The position numbers and the translations under genes are program-made. Positions 43,290 through 52,228 of a DNA stretch of 64,000 nt are shown here, one piece after another. Positions within the stretch are counted from its first letter, which is position 1. Each line of letters starts with the position of its first letter. Origin of the DNA: JBBSEX01 sp038239345 (GTDB taxonomy: Bacteria > Acidobacteriota > Terriglobia > Bryobacterales > Bryobacteraceae). The notes beneath the pieces are model-generated. The model was not told where the DNA came from. It saw only the letters and a list, made by a program, of their open reading frames with translations, and ran no database searches. Where the stretch lies: NCBI GenBank assembly GCA_038239345.1, contig JBBSEX010000010.1, positions 62,001-126,000 of the forward strand, written 5' to 3'.

Positions 43290-44852
43290 GCTAAGACTCC
43301 GCGGCCGTGTATCGGTACCGATCCATACCGAATGCGTGACGTGTTCGCCGGGTGGCAGGCTGACCACGTGCGGCTTGATGATCAATAAAGTCCGGTCGTG
43401 GCTATTGTCGAATTCGTGCGATCCGAAAACGTGTCCGATGATCCCGCTGAAGCTCCTGGTCTCGGCGGCGTTCAGCAGACCCGCCACGATGCACCATTCC
43501 CCAGCTTGCAACCGCACCTTGCCCTGATATTTTCTGTTGGCAATGATGGGAATTCCGTTGATGCCGCCACCCGAGAGCTCTTTGAACTCCGATTCGATTT
43601 CCAACGAAACTTCCTCCAGACTGTGCACCGTCGGCGTGATCTTCAGCACCAGCCCGAGATCCTCGAAGTTAATCGTCGGCGGCGGCGAGAATACCGTCCC
43701 CGTCCCACTGGTCGCGCCAAAATAACCGCCCGTAATGATGGGATATTTCTGGCCGATGTGGAGCGTTGCGGGAAGGCCGTCGGTAGTCGTCACCTGTGAC
43801 TTCAAAATATTCTTTGCCGATGTCTTGGTGACCGTCGCGAACAAGCCGGCATCGGCCACGCCAAGTCCGAAAAAAGTGAGGCCTCCGCCAAAAGTTAGAA
43901 ACGTCGTAAAGCCCGATGGTATCGTGGGCGCGGAATGAAGGAACGATCCGAAATTGACGACAGGAACTGAACTGGGAAGCTGTAACCCGAAGCCCAAGGC
44001 GGAACTATCCGATACGCTAATCAATTCCACTTCGATCGTGACTTGTGGCCGATAGAGCGCCAGATCTTCCAAAATTTTTCCAGCGGCGATTACTTTCGAA
44101 TAACGATCGCGCATCAGGATCAGCCGCTTCTGGGGGTCCACCATGATGTGCCGCACCTCGAAGATTTGCTGGATAGCGGTGGATAGCTCTTGCGCTTCCT
44201 GAACGGAAGTTCTCTGGGGAATAGGAAAAATCCGCACGATGTTCGGCTCCAGTTCCGCGCGTTTCTGCTGCGAATCGCGGGCAACCATGATTCGCTTGCT
44301 GGAAATGGGAACCAGGAACGAATTGCCGGCGTCTTCGGCGGCGCGCAAGGCCGCCCGGCAATCCACTCCGTTCACCTGAAACCGGAACGCTGGCGCGGAT
44401 TGATAATCGACATCGAAGAGCGGCGTGATGCCGCAAGCCGCGCTGAGCTGTTCGAAAATCGCCTTGGAGTCGCCCTTCAAATCGAAATCGCGGATGCCGT
44501 TTGTCAGGTCCAGCAGCGGGGGCGGCAAGGCCTCGCGGGCTTCGGCCATTTCTTTCGTGGAAATTTTTGGCTCATCGCCCGAACCCAGACGTTCGGGATT
44601 GAAGACCGCGGCGTCGGGAATCTTCTCATTTTGCGCCTGCCTCAGCATCGCCTTTGGTCGAATGGCCTGGGCCTTTGACCAATACGTGATGTTTTTCGGC
44701 TCCATCGCCGCGGCCTGCGAATAACATATATATGCTTCTACTAACTTGCCCGCCTTTTCGGCGGCTTGTCCATCCTTGAAGATCAGCGCGGCCCGATCCT
44801 CGGCCAGACAAACGATAGTGAAAAAGCAAAAAGCGAGCAGGCGAAGATGCAT
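43275..44852 (-). CDS. Orphan secretin-type outer membrane protein
   Basis: 525 residues from the ATG at 44852, which begins a signal peptide (LLAFCFFTIVCLAED). A short TPR-like part (EKAGKLVEAYICYSQAAAME), a secretin N-domain-like region (about 100-240, including LSTAIQQIFEVRHIMVD) and a secretin core (about 270-510: QVTIEVELISVSDSSALGFG, LPATLHIGQKYPIITGG, GLVLKITPTVH, CIVAGLL). This is the fold of type II/III secretion and type IV pilus secretins (GspD/PilQ). No other type II or pilus genes are present; the divergent ATPase (126 bp away) is the only neighbour that could be linked. A longer start at 44897 would precede the signal peptide by 15 residues. Confidence 0.8.
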   Translation of the reverse strand: MHLRLLAFCFFTIVCLAEDRAALIFKDGQAAEKAGKLVEAYICYSQAAAMEPKNITYWSKAQAIRPKAMLRQAQNEKIPDAAVFNPERLGSGDEPKISTKEMAEAREALPPPLLDLTNGIRDFDLKGDSKAIFEQLSAACGITPLFDVDYQSAPAFRFQVNGVDCRAALRAAEDAGNSFLVPISSKRIMVARDSQQKRAELEPNIVRIFPIPQRTSVQEAQELSTAIQQIFEVRHIMVDPQKRLILMRDRYSKVIAAGKILEDLALYRPQVTIEVELISVSDSSALGFGLQLPSSVPVVNFGSFLHSAPTIPSGFTTFLTFGGGLTFFGLGVADAGLFATVTKTSAKNILKSQVTTTDGLPATLHIGQKYPIITGGYFGATSGTGTVFSPPPTINFEDLGLVLKITPTVHSLEEVSLEIESEFKELSGGGINGIPIIANRKYQGKVRLQAGEWCIVAGLLNAAETRSFSGIIGHVFGSHEFDNSHDRTLLIIKPHVVSLPPGEHVTHSVWIGTDTRPRSLSSIVP

Positions 44853-44978
44853 TCGTAACGTCGGGAAAGCGGGGCTGGCGCGATCTATGCCCCACAACGA
44901 ATGACGCGCCTATTGCGATTCTCGTGTAGGAAAAACACGCTTCCGCCGATAAGAGCGTTAGAGGTAGACTGAATTCCT

Positions 44979-46235
44979 ATGGCCTCATTTGCGCCTATCG
45001 TGTCGTCGTTCGCACCTCCCGTGCCCCAGAGCTTCGAGGATTTGGGAATTTCCCAATCGCTTGTCCTCGATTTGGTCTTGAGACGTATGTTATTGGAGGG
45101 ATTCAGCAATCTGGCCGCGCTGAGCCGTTCTCTGCGCCTGGCCATCCCCTTGATCGACATCGTTTTCCGCCACATGAGGTCGCAACAACTGATCGAAGTC
45201 AAAGGGATGGTCGGCAACGACTATAACTTCGTGCTGTCCGCCGCCGGAAAGCAACTCGCCTCCGAACGATTCCAGGTAACACAGTACGCCGGCGCCGCTC
45301 CCGTTTGTTTGAAGGATTACCACATGGCTACCAAGCTCCAGGCGGCCAAGGTGCAAGTAGATCGGCGCTCATTACGCTCGGCCTTTTCCGATTTGATCAT
45401 TACCGACCATTTGCTGGATCAGCTGGGTCCGGCGATCATTTCGCAAAGCTCGATCTTTGTGTACGGCCCCACGGGAAATGGTAAAACGAGCGTCGCTGAG
45501 CGCATGTTGCGCGTTTATCAGGACGGCATTCTGGTGCCGTACGCGGTGGAAGTTGATGGGCAGATTATCAGCTTGTTCGATCCGGTGGTCCATCAGCCGC
45601 TGGAACAAACCGATTTAGACGTCGATCCGCGCTGGATTCTATGCCGCCGCCCGTGCATTATCGTCGGTGGCGAGTTGATTCCCAGCATGCTCGAAATGCG
45701 CTTAGACGAAGCCTCGGGAATTTACGCCGCGCCGCTTCAAATGAAGGCTAACAACGGCATTTTCATCGTCGATGATTTTGGCCGGCAAATGATGTCGCCG
45801 CGCGATCTTCTCAATCGTTGGATTGTGCCCCTTGACCGGCGCGTCGATTACCTCAGCCTGCGCTACGGCGTCAAATTTCAAATTCCCTTTGAAGTACTGG
45901 TAGTCTTCTCGACAAATCTGGAGCCATCGGATCTGGCCGACGAAGCGTTCCTCCGTCGCATCCATAACAAGATCTTCATCGGCGCGGTGGATGAGCGCGC
46001 TTTCGATCAAATCTTCCAACGAGTGGTATCGGCGCGAAATATTCCGGCTGAACCAACCAGCGCCGAGGACCTGCGCCGTCTGTGTCTCCGCGAAGGCCGG
46101 TCTGAGCTGCGAGCCTGTTATCCGGGCGATATCTGCGACATCTTAGTCGCCATCGGGCAGTATGAAGGCCGTCCCCCGAAGATGACTCGATCTGAACTGG
46201 AACGCGCTACGGCGTTGTACTTCTCAAAGACGTAG
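44979..46235 (+). CDS. AAA-type ATPase of unknown role, winged-helix N terminus
   Basis: 418 residues. The N-terminal 100 residues (LVLDLVLRRMLLEGFSNLAA, AGKQLASERF) look like a winged-helix domain. Then an AAA domain with Walker A FVYGPTGNGKTSVAERML (about residues 160-177), Walker B GIFIVDDFGRQM and an arginine-rich FLRRIHNKIFIG sensor segment, and a C-terminal helical part. The family occurs next to secretion or pilus-like loci in some bacteria, but I cannot name a function. It has its own divergent promoter region (126 bp) with the secretin gene. Confidence 0.72.
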   Translation: MASFAPIVSSFAPPVPQSFEDLGISQSLVLDLVLRRMLLEGFSNLAALSRSLRLAIPLIDIVFRHMRSQQLIEVKGMVGNDYNFVLSAAGKQLASERFQVTQYAGAAPVCLKDYHMATKLQAAKVQVDRRSLRSAFSDLIITDHLLDQLGPAIISQSSIFVYGPTGNGKTSVAERMLRVYQDGILVPYAVEVDGQIISLFDPVVHQPLEQTDLDVDPRWILCRRPCIIVGGELIPSMLEMRLDEASGIYAAPLQMKANNGIFIVDDFGRQMMSPRDLLNRWIVPLDRRVDYLSLRYGVKFQIPFEVLVVFSTNLEPSDLADEAFLRRIHNKIFIGAVDERAFDQIFQRVVSARNIPAEPTSAEDLRRLCLREGRSELRACYPGDICDILVAIGQYEGRPPKMTRSELERATALYFSKT

Positions 46236-46270
46236 CCGGATACTGAGATTCGCCGTAAACATCATTTGCC

Positions 46271-47116
46271 CTACCGCCGGGAAGCGAACTCGATCCAATT
46301 CCCGTCAGGGTCTGTTATAAACATGATCCGGGCCGTTCTTCCGAAATCCGCCGGCGGTATGACGATTGTGGCTCCCCGCTGGTCCAGGATCTTCTCCGCC
46401 TCATCGACGTCCTTAACCACGACGGTGATATAGCGCAGACCGATTGCGCTAGAAGGCTTACCGGTATCCGTTTTGGCGGTCTTATCGCCGGCCCAAAACT
46501 TGATCAGCGTGTTGCCTCCGACAAAACTATACTTCGTTGCGCCCTGTAATAAGGGCTCTTTCTTCGACGGCAGTTCCGTGAATCCAAGAACTTTCGTGTA
46601 AAACTCGCGCGTCTTTTCGGAGTCGCTAACGGTAAACCCTAATTGCATCCGATCGCGCGCTTCCTCCGGCGCCGATTCCACGTTCAGTAGTTCAATTATG
46701 TTGCCATCCGGGTCGGCGACAAAGGCGATTTTGGCTTTGTCTTCGCCATATACTTTCGGCTCGGATAACTTTTGCGCTTTTACGGCGCTCAGTACGCGAT
46801 CGATATCGTTAATCACGAACGTCATCAGGCGCAATCCGACAACATCGGTGATCTGGCCGGCAACTTTCGGCGGCAAGTTGTCATAGTGGCTTAGCTTGAT
46901 AACGGCGGTGCCATGTTGGTAGCGAAACATAGTGCCGCCGTTCGGTAGAGACAGCTCGCCGATAAACTTGAGCCCAAGCGCTTCGCCGTAAAAGGCTCGC
47001 GATTTCGCTACATCGCCGACGGTCAAGCCGACATCCAGCGTCTGTTTCGCGAAATCGAAAGTAGCGCCACTCATTGAGTAAATAAGAACGAAGGCGGCCA
47101 GAAATCGTAGCATCAT
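46271..47116 (-). CDS. Exported two-domain VOC (glyoxalase-like) protein
   Basis: 281 residues. A signal peptide (MLRFLAAFVLIYSMSGATF) precedes two vicinal-oxygen-chelate domains (about 25-145 and 150-281): TLDVGLTVGDVAKSRAFYGE, VADPDGNIIELL, then LGFTVSDSEKTREFYTKVLG, FITDPDGNWIEF. The metal and substrate are unknown; the family includes glyoxalases and ring-cleaving dioxygenases. The secreted location is unusual for glyoxalase I. ATG at 47116 (or the adjacent 47113). Divergent from the cytochrome-like gene by 49 bp. Confidence 0.8.
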   Translation of the reverse strand: MMLRFLAAFVLIYSMSGATFDFAKQTLDVGLTVGDVAKSRAFYGEALGLKFIGELSLPNGGTMFRYQHGTAVIKLSHYDNLPPKVAGQITDVVGLRLMTFVINDIDRVLSAVKAQKLSEPKVYGEDKAKIAFVADPDGNIIELLNVESAPEEARDRMQLGFTVSDSEKTREFYTKVLGFTELPSKKEPLLQGATKYSFVGGNTLIKFWAGDKTAKTDTGKPSSAIGLRYITVVVKDVDEAEKILDQRGATIVIPPADFGRTARIMFITDPDGNWIEFASRR

Positions 47117-47165
47117 GTAGTTTGAATTGTGACAGAATGAAGCGTATCAGAAAGGAAGCCGCTCC

Positions 47166-48373
47166 ATGGACCTACGTTTCGCTCCGGTTGCCGCCCTGCT
47201 CGCCGCCTCCGCTTTTGCCGCCAACACCGACGGAGTAAAGCCGACTTTCACCAAGGACGTTGCCCCGATTTTAGACCGGCGATGCGTCGAGTGCCATCGT
47301 TCCGGCGAAGCCGCTCCCATGGCATTCACGAGCTTCAAGGAAGTTCGTCCCTGGGCGAAAGCGATCCGCCAGGCGGTAGTGCAGCGCGTGATGCCTCCCT
47401 GGTATGCGGATCCCGCTCACGGTGAATTTAAGAATGACCGGCGTTTGGCGCAAACCGAAATTGACACCATCGTGGCTTGGGTAAATGCCGGCGCTCCGGA
47501 AGGCGAACTCAAGGATCTGCCTGCTCTGCCGGCCTTTGCCGAAGGTTGGAACATCGGCAAGCCAGACCAGGTATTCGATTTCGGCTTGGAGTTTCAGATC
47601 CCCGCCAGCGGCGTTGTCGAGTACCAATACTTTCAAGTTCCCACTAATTTTACCGAAGATAAATGGATTCAAGCGGCTGAAATTCGGCCCCAACACCGCG
47701 CCGCGATTCATCACATAAATGTATATATCGCGCCTCCCGGCAAGCCAATCAACAATTCCGATATCGGGCCAATGCTGATGGGTTATGCGCCTGGTGTGCA
47801 GCCTTTGAACCTGGACGAAGGTACCGCGGTTCTGGTAAAGGCTGGATCGACGTTTGTCTTCCAGGCGCACTTCACGCCAAACGGCACCGCGGTGAAGGAT
47901 CGCTCATTCATCGGGGTAAAGTTTGCGAAGACCGTCCCCAGTTTGCAATCGACAACGGACCGCGCTTTCAATTACAAATTTCGTATTCCTCCGGGCGATC
48001 CGAACTATGAAGTGAAAGCCAGTTGGACCGCCACGCGGGATGTCGAGCTGTACGCGATGATGCCGCACATGCATTTCCGCGGGAAGGATTTCGAATATAC
48101 AGTGGTGTATCCGGATGGCCGTACAGAGATCCTGCTGGATGTTCCGCACTACGATTTCAACTGGCAGTTGGGCTATGAGTTGAAGAAGAACATCATGCTG
48201 CCGAAGGGCACGCGCATCGATTGCGTGGCGCATTTCGACAACTCGCCAAACAATAATTCAATCCCGATCCCTCCAAGGAAGTCCACTGGGGCGATCAGAC
48301 TTTTGAAGAAATGATGATCGGCTTCTTTCTCTATAAAACGCCCGTAGAAGGCGTCGTAGTAGCCGGTAAGTAA
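47166..48373 (+). pseudogene. Monoheme cytochrome c / copper monooxygenase-like protein, frameshifted near its end
   Basis: Signal peptide, one heme-binding site CVECH (about residues 40-44), then a domain like copper type II ascorbate-dependent monooxygenases with HRAAIHHINVY and MMPHMHFRGKDFEY (HxH). Such fusions are common in Acidobacteria and Planctomycetes. The frame goes wrong after AHFDNSPNN: it stops at 48314 as NSIPIPPRKSTGAIRLLKK. One base added near 48255-48256 restores NPDPSKE, HWGDQTFEEMMIGFF and a stop at 48373, giving 402 residues. The mutation is a single missing base next to an AA run. Either a sequencing indel or a recently damaged gene. Confidence 0.83.
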
Positions 48374-48462
48374 CTTATCCACGTTCAGCGGTATTGCGCC
48401 GTCAAATATCCTGAATGATTCAAGCGGCGTCTGGCGGGTGCAGCGGAACCATCCGTTTCGTC

Positions 48463-50808
48463 ATGTCCACTTTCCTGCTTCCGCTAATTGCCGGGGCGGC
48501 GGCTCCGCAAATCTGGTTCTGTCCTCTTGATCCGATATTCCGCACTGAGGTCAATTACGGCGGGTCGCCCCAATACACCAGCCTATTCGATGACAGCGCT
48601 CCCTGGTCGCGAGCCGCCGCTCACGTCAGCGTTTTTAAGATTTATTCCCAATGGCTGAATGGAGCCTCCGACACCGAACTGCAGGTTCAATTCGCTTACC
48701 TGAATCGGCACGGGATCGCGCTAGCGCTCGAGATGGGCGTCCTCACCCCATCGTCCCAATGCGGGAATGCCGTGGAGGGGTTTGCAGGCCCTGAGCTGCT
48801 GTCCGTAGTGAAGCGAGTTCAGAAAAACGGTGGCAATCTCCGTTATATCGCCATGGATGAGCCGACCTACTTTGCAACGATTTATGCCGGCCCGAACGGC
48901 TGCCATTGGACCGTGGATCAGATGGCCGCGAACGCCGCGCTGGACATCCGAGCCGTGCAGGCCGAGTTGCCTAACGTGATTTTTGGCGACATCGAGCCTT
49001 TCCCGGATTCCGACCCTACATCGATCCCCCAATATCAAGCGGGGATCCGGGCGTTCCGCAAGCTTCTGGGCGCGCCGCTGGCGTTTTTCCACGCCGATCT
49101 CAACTGGCAAACACCGAATTACCTGACCGGTCTTACCGCGACTCAAAAGATGGTGGCTTCCGAAGGAATTCCATTCGGAGTGATTTACAACGGCAGCTCG
49201 ACGGACGCGTCCGATGCGCAATGGCTTCAATCCGCGGCGCAACACATGCAAGCAGTGGAGGCTAAACTCGGGTCGCCCGACGAGGTCATTTTTCAATCGT
49301 GGAACGCTTACCCCAGAAAACTTCTGCCGGAGACGGATTCCGATTCATTCACTTCGTTGATCGATGCCTACTTTCGCCGCAGAACTACTCTTTCATCGGC
49401 CATTAGTGGATCGGTATTGCAGGGCGCACTCACGGCGACTGACACGGGCCAACCGATTGCCAATGCTTCCGTCGGCGTTTCACTCGCGCCTACCAGCGGC
49501 AACGGCATACCCACGCTATATACACTTTCCGGCGCGCTTCCCCCGGGAACGCAGTCCGTTGTGTTCGGAATCCGCGTCAATCGCGAGTGCGGATGTTCCG
49601 GTAGCGCCGACTTTTTCGTTTCCGATTTTGCTCTGGAAACCGAATCTGGGGGCAAACTAACAGATGACTTCTCCAATCAGCTAACGGGCTGGAGCGTAGA
49701 GACTACTGGCTCGCCGGCCGCGACACTGAGGATCGAAGGCAGTAGGCTCCACGTCACCGCGGCACCCGATCAGTCCGTTCAGCTAAACTCTTCTCCACTG
49801 CCGTTCCCGTCATCTTCGCCCATCCCCCTCACCTTCGGCGTCAACGCGCAAGTCTCTCCGAAATCCGCCGGCAGCGGATTTTTCACGCTCGTCTTTCTGG
49901 GAGCAACGTCTGAAATTTCCCGCTTACAAATTCCACTCAATACTGGCCAGATCGTGCTCGGCACCACCACCACGGACGCCTCCGGACACTATTCGCTATC
50001 GTTGCCCGCCGCCGGCTCCGATGTTTTCGAGGTGCTGGCGGCGTATCCGGGCAGTAGCGATAATTGGCCCGCTGAATCCACCGCGACCGTGATCAATCAG
50101 CAAAGCGTAAGCATCGCCGCAATCACAAACGCCGCGTCCTACTTCACTTCTGCGATTTCACCCGGCGAGGTTGTAGTTCTGTTCGGCAACGGATTCGGAC
50201 CCGCCACTCTGACACCCGGCGCAACCATTGGCGGGCGAATTCCGGCTTCCATCGGGCAGACCGCCGTCCGCTTCGATGGCATCCCCGCCCCGCTGCTCTA
50301 CGCATCGGATACGCAGATCGGAGCAATCGTGCCGTACGGAATTGGTTCCGCTCAAACCCTGGTTACCGTTACCAGTGCCGCCGGAAGTTCGCTCCCGTTC
50401 ACGATACCCATCGCGCCAGCCGTTCCTGGCTTGTTCACCGCCGATTCTTCGGGAAGCGGTCCTCTGGCGGCGCTGAACGCCGACAATACCTTGAACACAC
50501 CCAACAATCCGGCGAAGGCTGGAGACGGGGTGGTTATATTTGGCACCGGGGAAGGCCAAACGTCGCCGGCCGGAATCGATGGCCTGATCATGGTCACTCC
50601 CGCTGTGCCACTTCTTCTGGCCCAGGTTACCCTGGGTGGTCGGCCGGCTCCAGTCGAATACTTCGGCTCCGCTCCCGGTGAGGTCGCCGGCGTCTTCCAA
50701 CTCAATTTCCGCATTCCATTGGACGCGGCCAAAGCGAATGACGTGCCGGTGGCGGTAAAGATCGGAAGCAGTTCTACCTTCAAGATCACGACTCTTGCGA
50801 TCCGCTAA
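48463..50808 (+). CDS. Secreted multi-domain protein with a Solibacter-type TIGR03437 C terminus
   Basis: 781 residues from ATG 48463, which starts a short signal peptide (MSTFLLPLIAGAAA). Residues about 20-310 look like a TIM-barrel-type glycoside hydrolase or related fold: YGGSPQYTSLFDDSAPWSRA, HGIALALEMGVL, YIAMDEPTYFATIYAGPNGC, VIFGDIEPFPD, PDEVIFQSWNAYP; an acid residue in DEPTYF could be catalytic. About 320-520: a carboxypeptidase-regulatory-like strand pair (LQGALTATDTGQPIANASV ... TTTDASGHYSLSLP) interrupted by a beta sandwich with DDFSNQLTGWSVETTG. About 550-781: the TIGR03437 domain (ITNAASYFTSAISPGEVVVL, FGTGEGQTSP). The catalytic role is unknown. ATG at 48415 is the upstream alternative. 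Confidence 0.78.
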   Translation: MSTFLLPLIAGAAAPQIWFCPLDPIFRTEVNYGGSPQYTSLFDDSAPWSRAAAHVSVFKIYSQWLNGASDTELQVQFAYLNRHGIALALEMGVLTPSSQCGNAVEGFAGPELLSVVKRVQKNGGNLRYIAMDEPTYFATIYAGPNGCHWTVDQMAANAALDIRAVQAELPNVIFGDIEPFPDSDPTSIPQYQAGIRAFRKLLGAPLAFFHADLNWQTPNYLTGLTATQKMVASEGIPFGVIYNGSSTDASDAQWLQSAAQHMQAVEAKLGSPDEVIFQSWNAYPRKLLPETDSDSFTSLIDAYFRRRTTLSSAISGSVLQGALTATDTGQPIANASVGVSLAPTSGNGIPTLYTLSGALPPGTQSVVFGIRVNRECGCSGSADFFVSDFALETESGGKLTDDFSNQLTGWSVETTGSPAATLRIEGSRLHVTAAPDQSVQLNSSPLPFPSSSPIPLTFGVNAQVSPKSAGSGFFTLVFLGATSEISRLQIPLNTGQIVLGTTTTDASGHYSLSLPAAGSDVFEVLAAYPGSSDNWPAESTATVINQQSVSIAAITNAASYFTSAISPGEVVVLFGNGFGPATLTPGATIGGRIPASIGQTAVRFDGIPAPLLYASDTQIGAIVPYGIGSAQTLVTVTSAAGSSLPFTIPIAPAVPGLFTADSSGSGPLAALNADNTLNTPNNPAKAGDGVVIFGTGEGQTSPAGIDGLIMVTPAVPLLLAQVTLGGRPAPVEYFGSAPGEVAGVFQLNFRIPLDAAKANDVPVAVKIGSSSTFKITTLAIR

Positions 50809-50810
50809 GC

Positions 50811-51545
50811 TTATTGCCGAAGAAACCGCATCGCGTCGTCTTTCATCGGGATGTTGTTGAACATGATGTAGGCGGTGCGACCTTTTTGCCGGAGTCGAAG
50901 CGCTTCTTGCAACTCTCTGAGATTCTCATCGGTGTAGCGGTGTGAGAATCCACCTTTCCCATGCAAGCGCCAATAGAGAACGTCTCCATAAACCGGCTGA
51001 TTTACAAACGGATCCACGCAGTGAATCAAACTGTGTTGTGCGCAGAGTTCGCGAATCAATTCGGGGGGCCAGGACCCTCTCGGCTCCCAGGCAAGCTGGC
51101 AGGGCTGGGGGCCGATTCGCTGAAAGAACCGCGTGAAGTTCTCGACGTTGATTGGGGTCGGCAGGAACGAGGCGGGGCATTGAAAGACGATGACAGTCGC
51201 GTTGATAACGGCGGCAATTTCGCGGGTACGTTCCCAGGCGAGCCAAACTTGGGGAGTGTTTCGGAACGCTCCTAGCAGGTCCTTGTTGGCGGCGGGCACC
51301 GGTTCTCGCAAACGGCGATACGTAGGACTGGAGGGAGTATGCGTGATCAACTGCCAAGCCTTCATGCAGAATTGAAAATCCGGCGGGGCATGCAGCCGCC
51401 ATTTTGCGGCGACTTTTATCGTGGGCGGTTGGTAGAACGTGGTTTGGATTTCGATCACCGGAAATTGGGCGAAGTACAACGATTGTGCCCCTGCCCAGCC
51501 GCAACAACCCACCAAAAGCGAATCGGTGTCAGACACCTCTGCCAC
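50811..51545 (-). CDS. DUF72 family protein (YecE-like)
   Basis: 244 residues. The DUF72 fold is evident: LLVGCCGWAGAQSLYF, VIEIQTTFYQPPTIKVAAKW, FQFCMKAWQLITHT, CQLAWEPRGSW, VYGDVLYWRLHGKGG and YIMFNNIPMKDDA. The family resembles TIM-barrel proteins and has no proven activity. The first nine codons, from GTG at 51545, are encoded by the terminal inverted repeat of a MITE-like element, so the original start may be the TTG at 51515 or GTG at 51512, just before the conserved core. It ends two bp after the convergent TIGR03437 gene. Confidence 0.82.
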   Translation of the reverse strand: MAEVSDTDSLLVGCCGWAGAQSLYFAQFPVIEIQTTFYQPPTIKVAAKWRLHAPPDFQFCMKAWQLITHTPSSPTYRRLREPVPAANKDLLGAFRNTPQVWLAWERTREIAAVINATVIVFQCPASFLPTPINVENFTRFFQRIGPQPCQLAWEPRGSWPPELIRELCAQHSLIHCVDPFVNQPVYGDVLYWRLHGKGGFSHRYTDENLRELQEALRLRQKGRTAYIMFNNIPMKDDAMRFLRQ

Positions 51546-51840
51546 CTTTCATTTTGAATGATCACCACTATCTTACTCAATCGATATGGCATTTGAATCC
51601 GGACCCGGATTGCATTCCCGCCCTGAGCGCTTTAAGCCGGATCGGATCATCGTAACTGACTGATTCGGTGCATAAAGAACAACACTGGGCCGAAATGATT
51701 GAGACCGCCTAGATTACGCCGGCCGTACCTCGGTTTACCCGCGACTAAACAACGTGACGATAAAATCTCGCGATATGATTCAACAGCTTAGCCTGGTACT
51801 TAATCGAGAATCAGATCAATTAGTGGCAGAGGTGTCTGAC
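51528..51840. mobile_element. MITE-like element, copy 1
   Basis: 313 bp with perfect 18-bp inverted ends: GTCAGACACCTCTGCCAC at 51528-51545 and its complement at 51823-51840. The inside holds no gene but several short palindromes (for instance AATCCGG-ac-CCGGATT near 51600). A second copy lies 370 bp downstream. Non-autonomous, as no transposase is in the window. No clear target-site duplication is seen. It overlaps the 5' end of the DUF72 gene. Confidence 0.62.
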
Positions 51841-51895
51841 GCCCATTTCAGGGACAGCCGCAACAGCCCACCAAAAGCGGAGACTTGGAATCGGT

Positions 51896-52210
51896 GTCAG
51901 ACACCTCTGCCACCTTTCATTTTGAATGATCACCACTATCGTACTGAATCGATATGGCATTTGAATCCGGACCGGGATTGCATTCCCGCCCTAAGCCCGC
52001 TTTAAGCCGGATCGGATCATCGTAACTGACTGATTCGGTGCATAAAGAACAACTTTGAGCCGAAATGATTGAGAACGCCTGAATTCCCCCGGCCGCGACC
52101 TCGCATACCGGCCTACCAACGAAGTAACGCGAAAATCCCGCGATATAATTCAACAGCTTAGCCCGATCCCTAATCAAGAATCAGATCAATTAGTGGCAGA
52201 GGTCTCTGAC
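51896..52210. mobile_element. MITE-like element, copy 2
   Basis: 315 bp. Same inverted ends (51896-51913 and 52193-52210, one mismatch) and an inside about 85-90% identical to copy 1 by eye. The 50-bp spacer between the copies repeats the 5' end of the DUF72 gene (ccgcaacagcccaccaaaag, 51858-51877, with an 8-bp addition behind it), so the duplication included a little of that gene. It ends 18 bp before the glycosyltransferase stop. Confidence 0.6.
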
Positions 52211-52228
52211 GCCCATTTCCAAAGCGAA

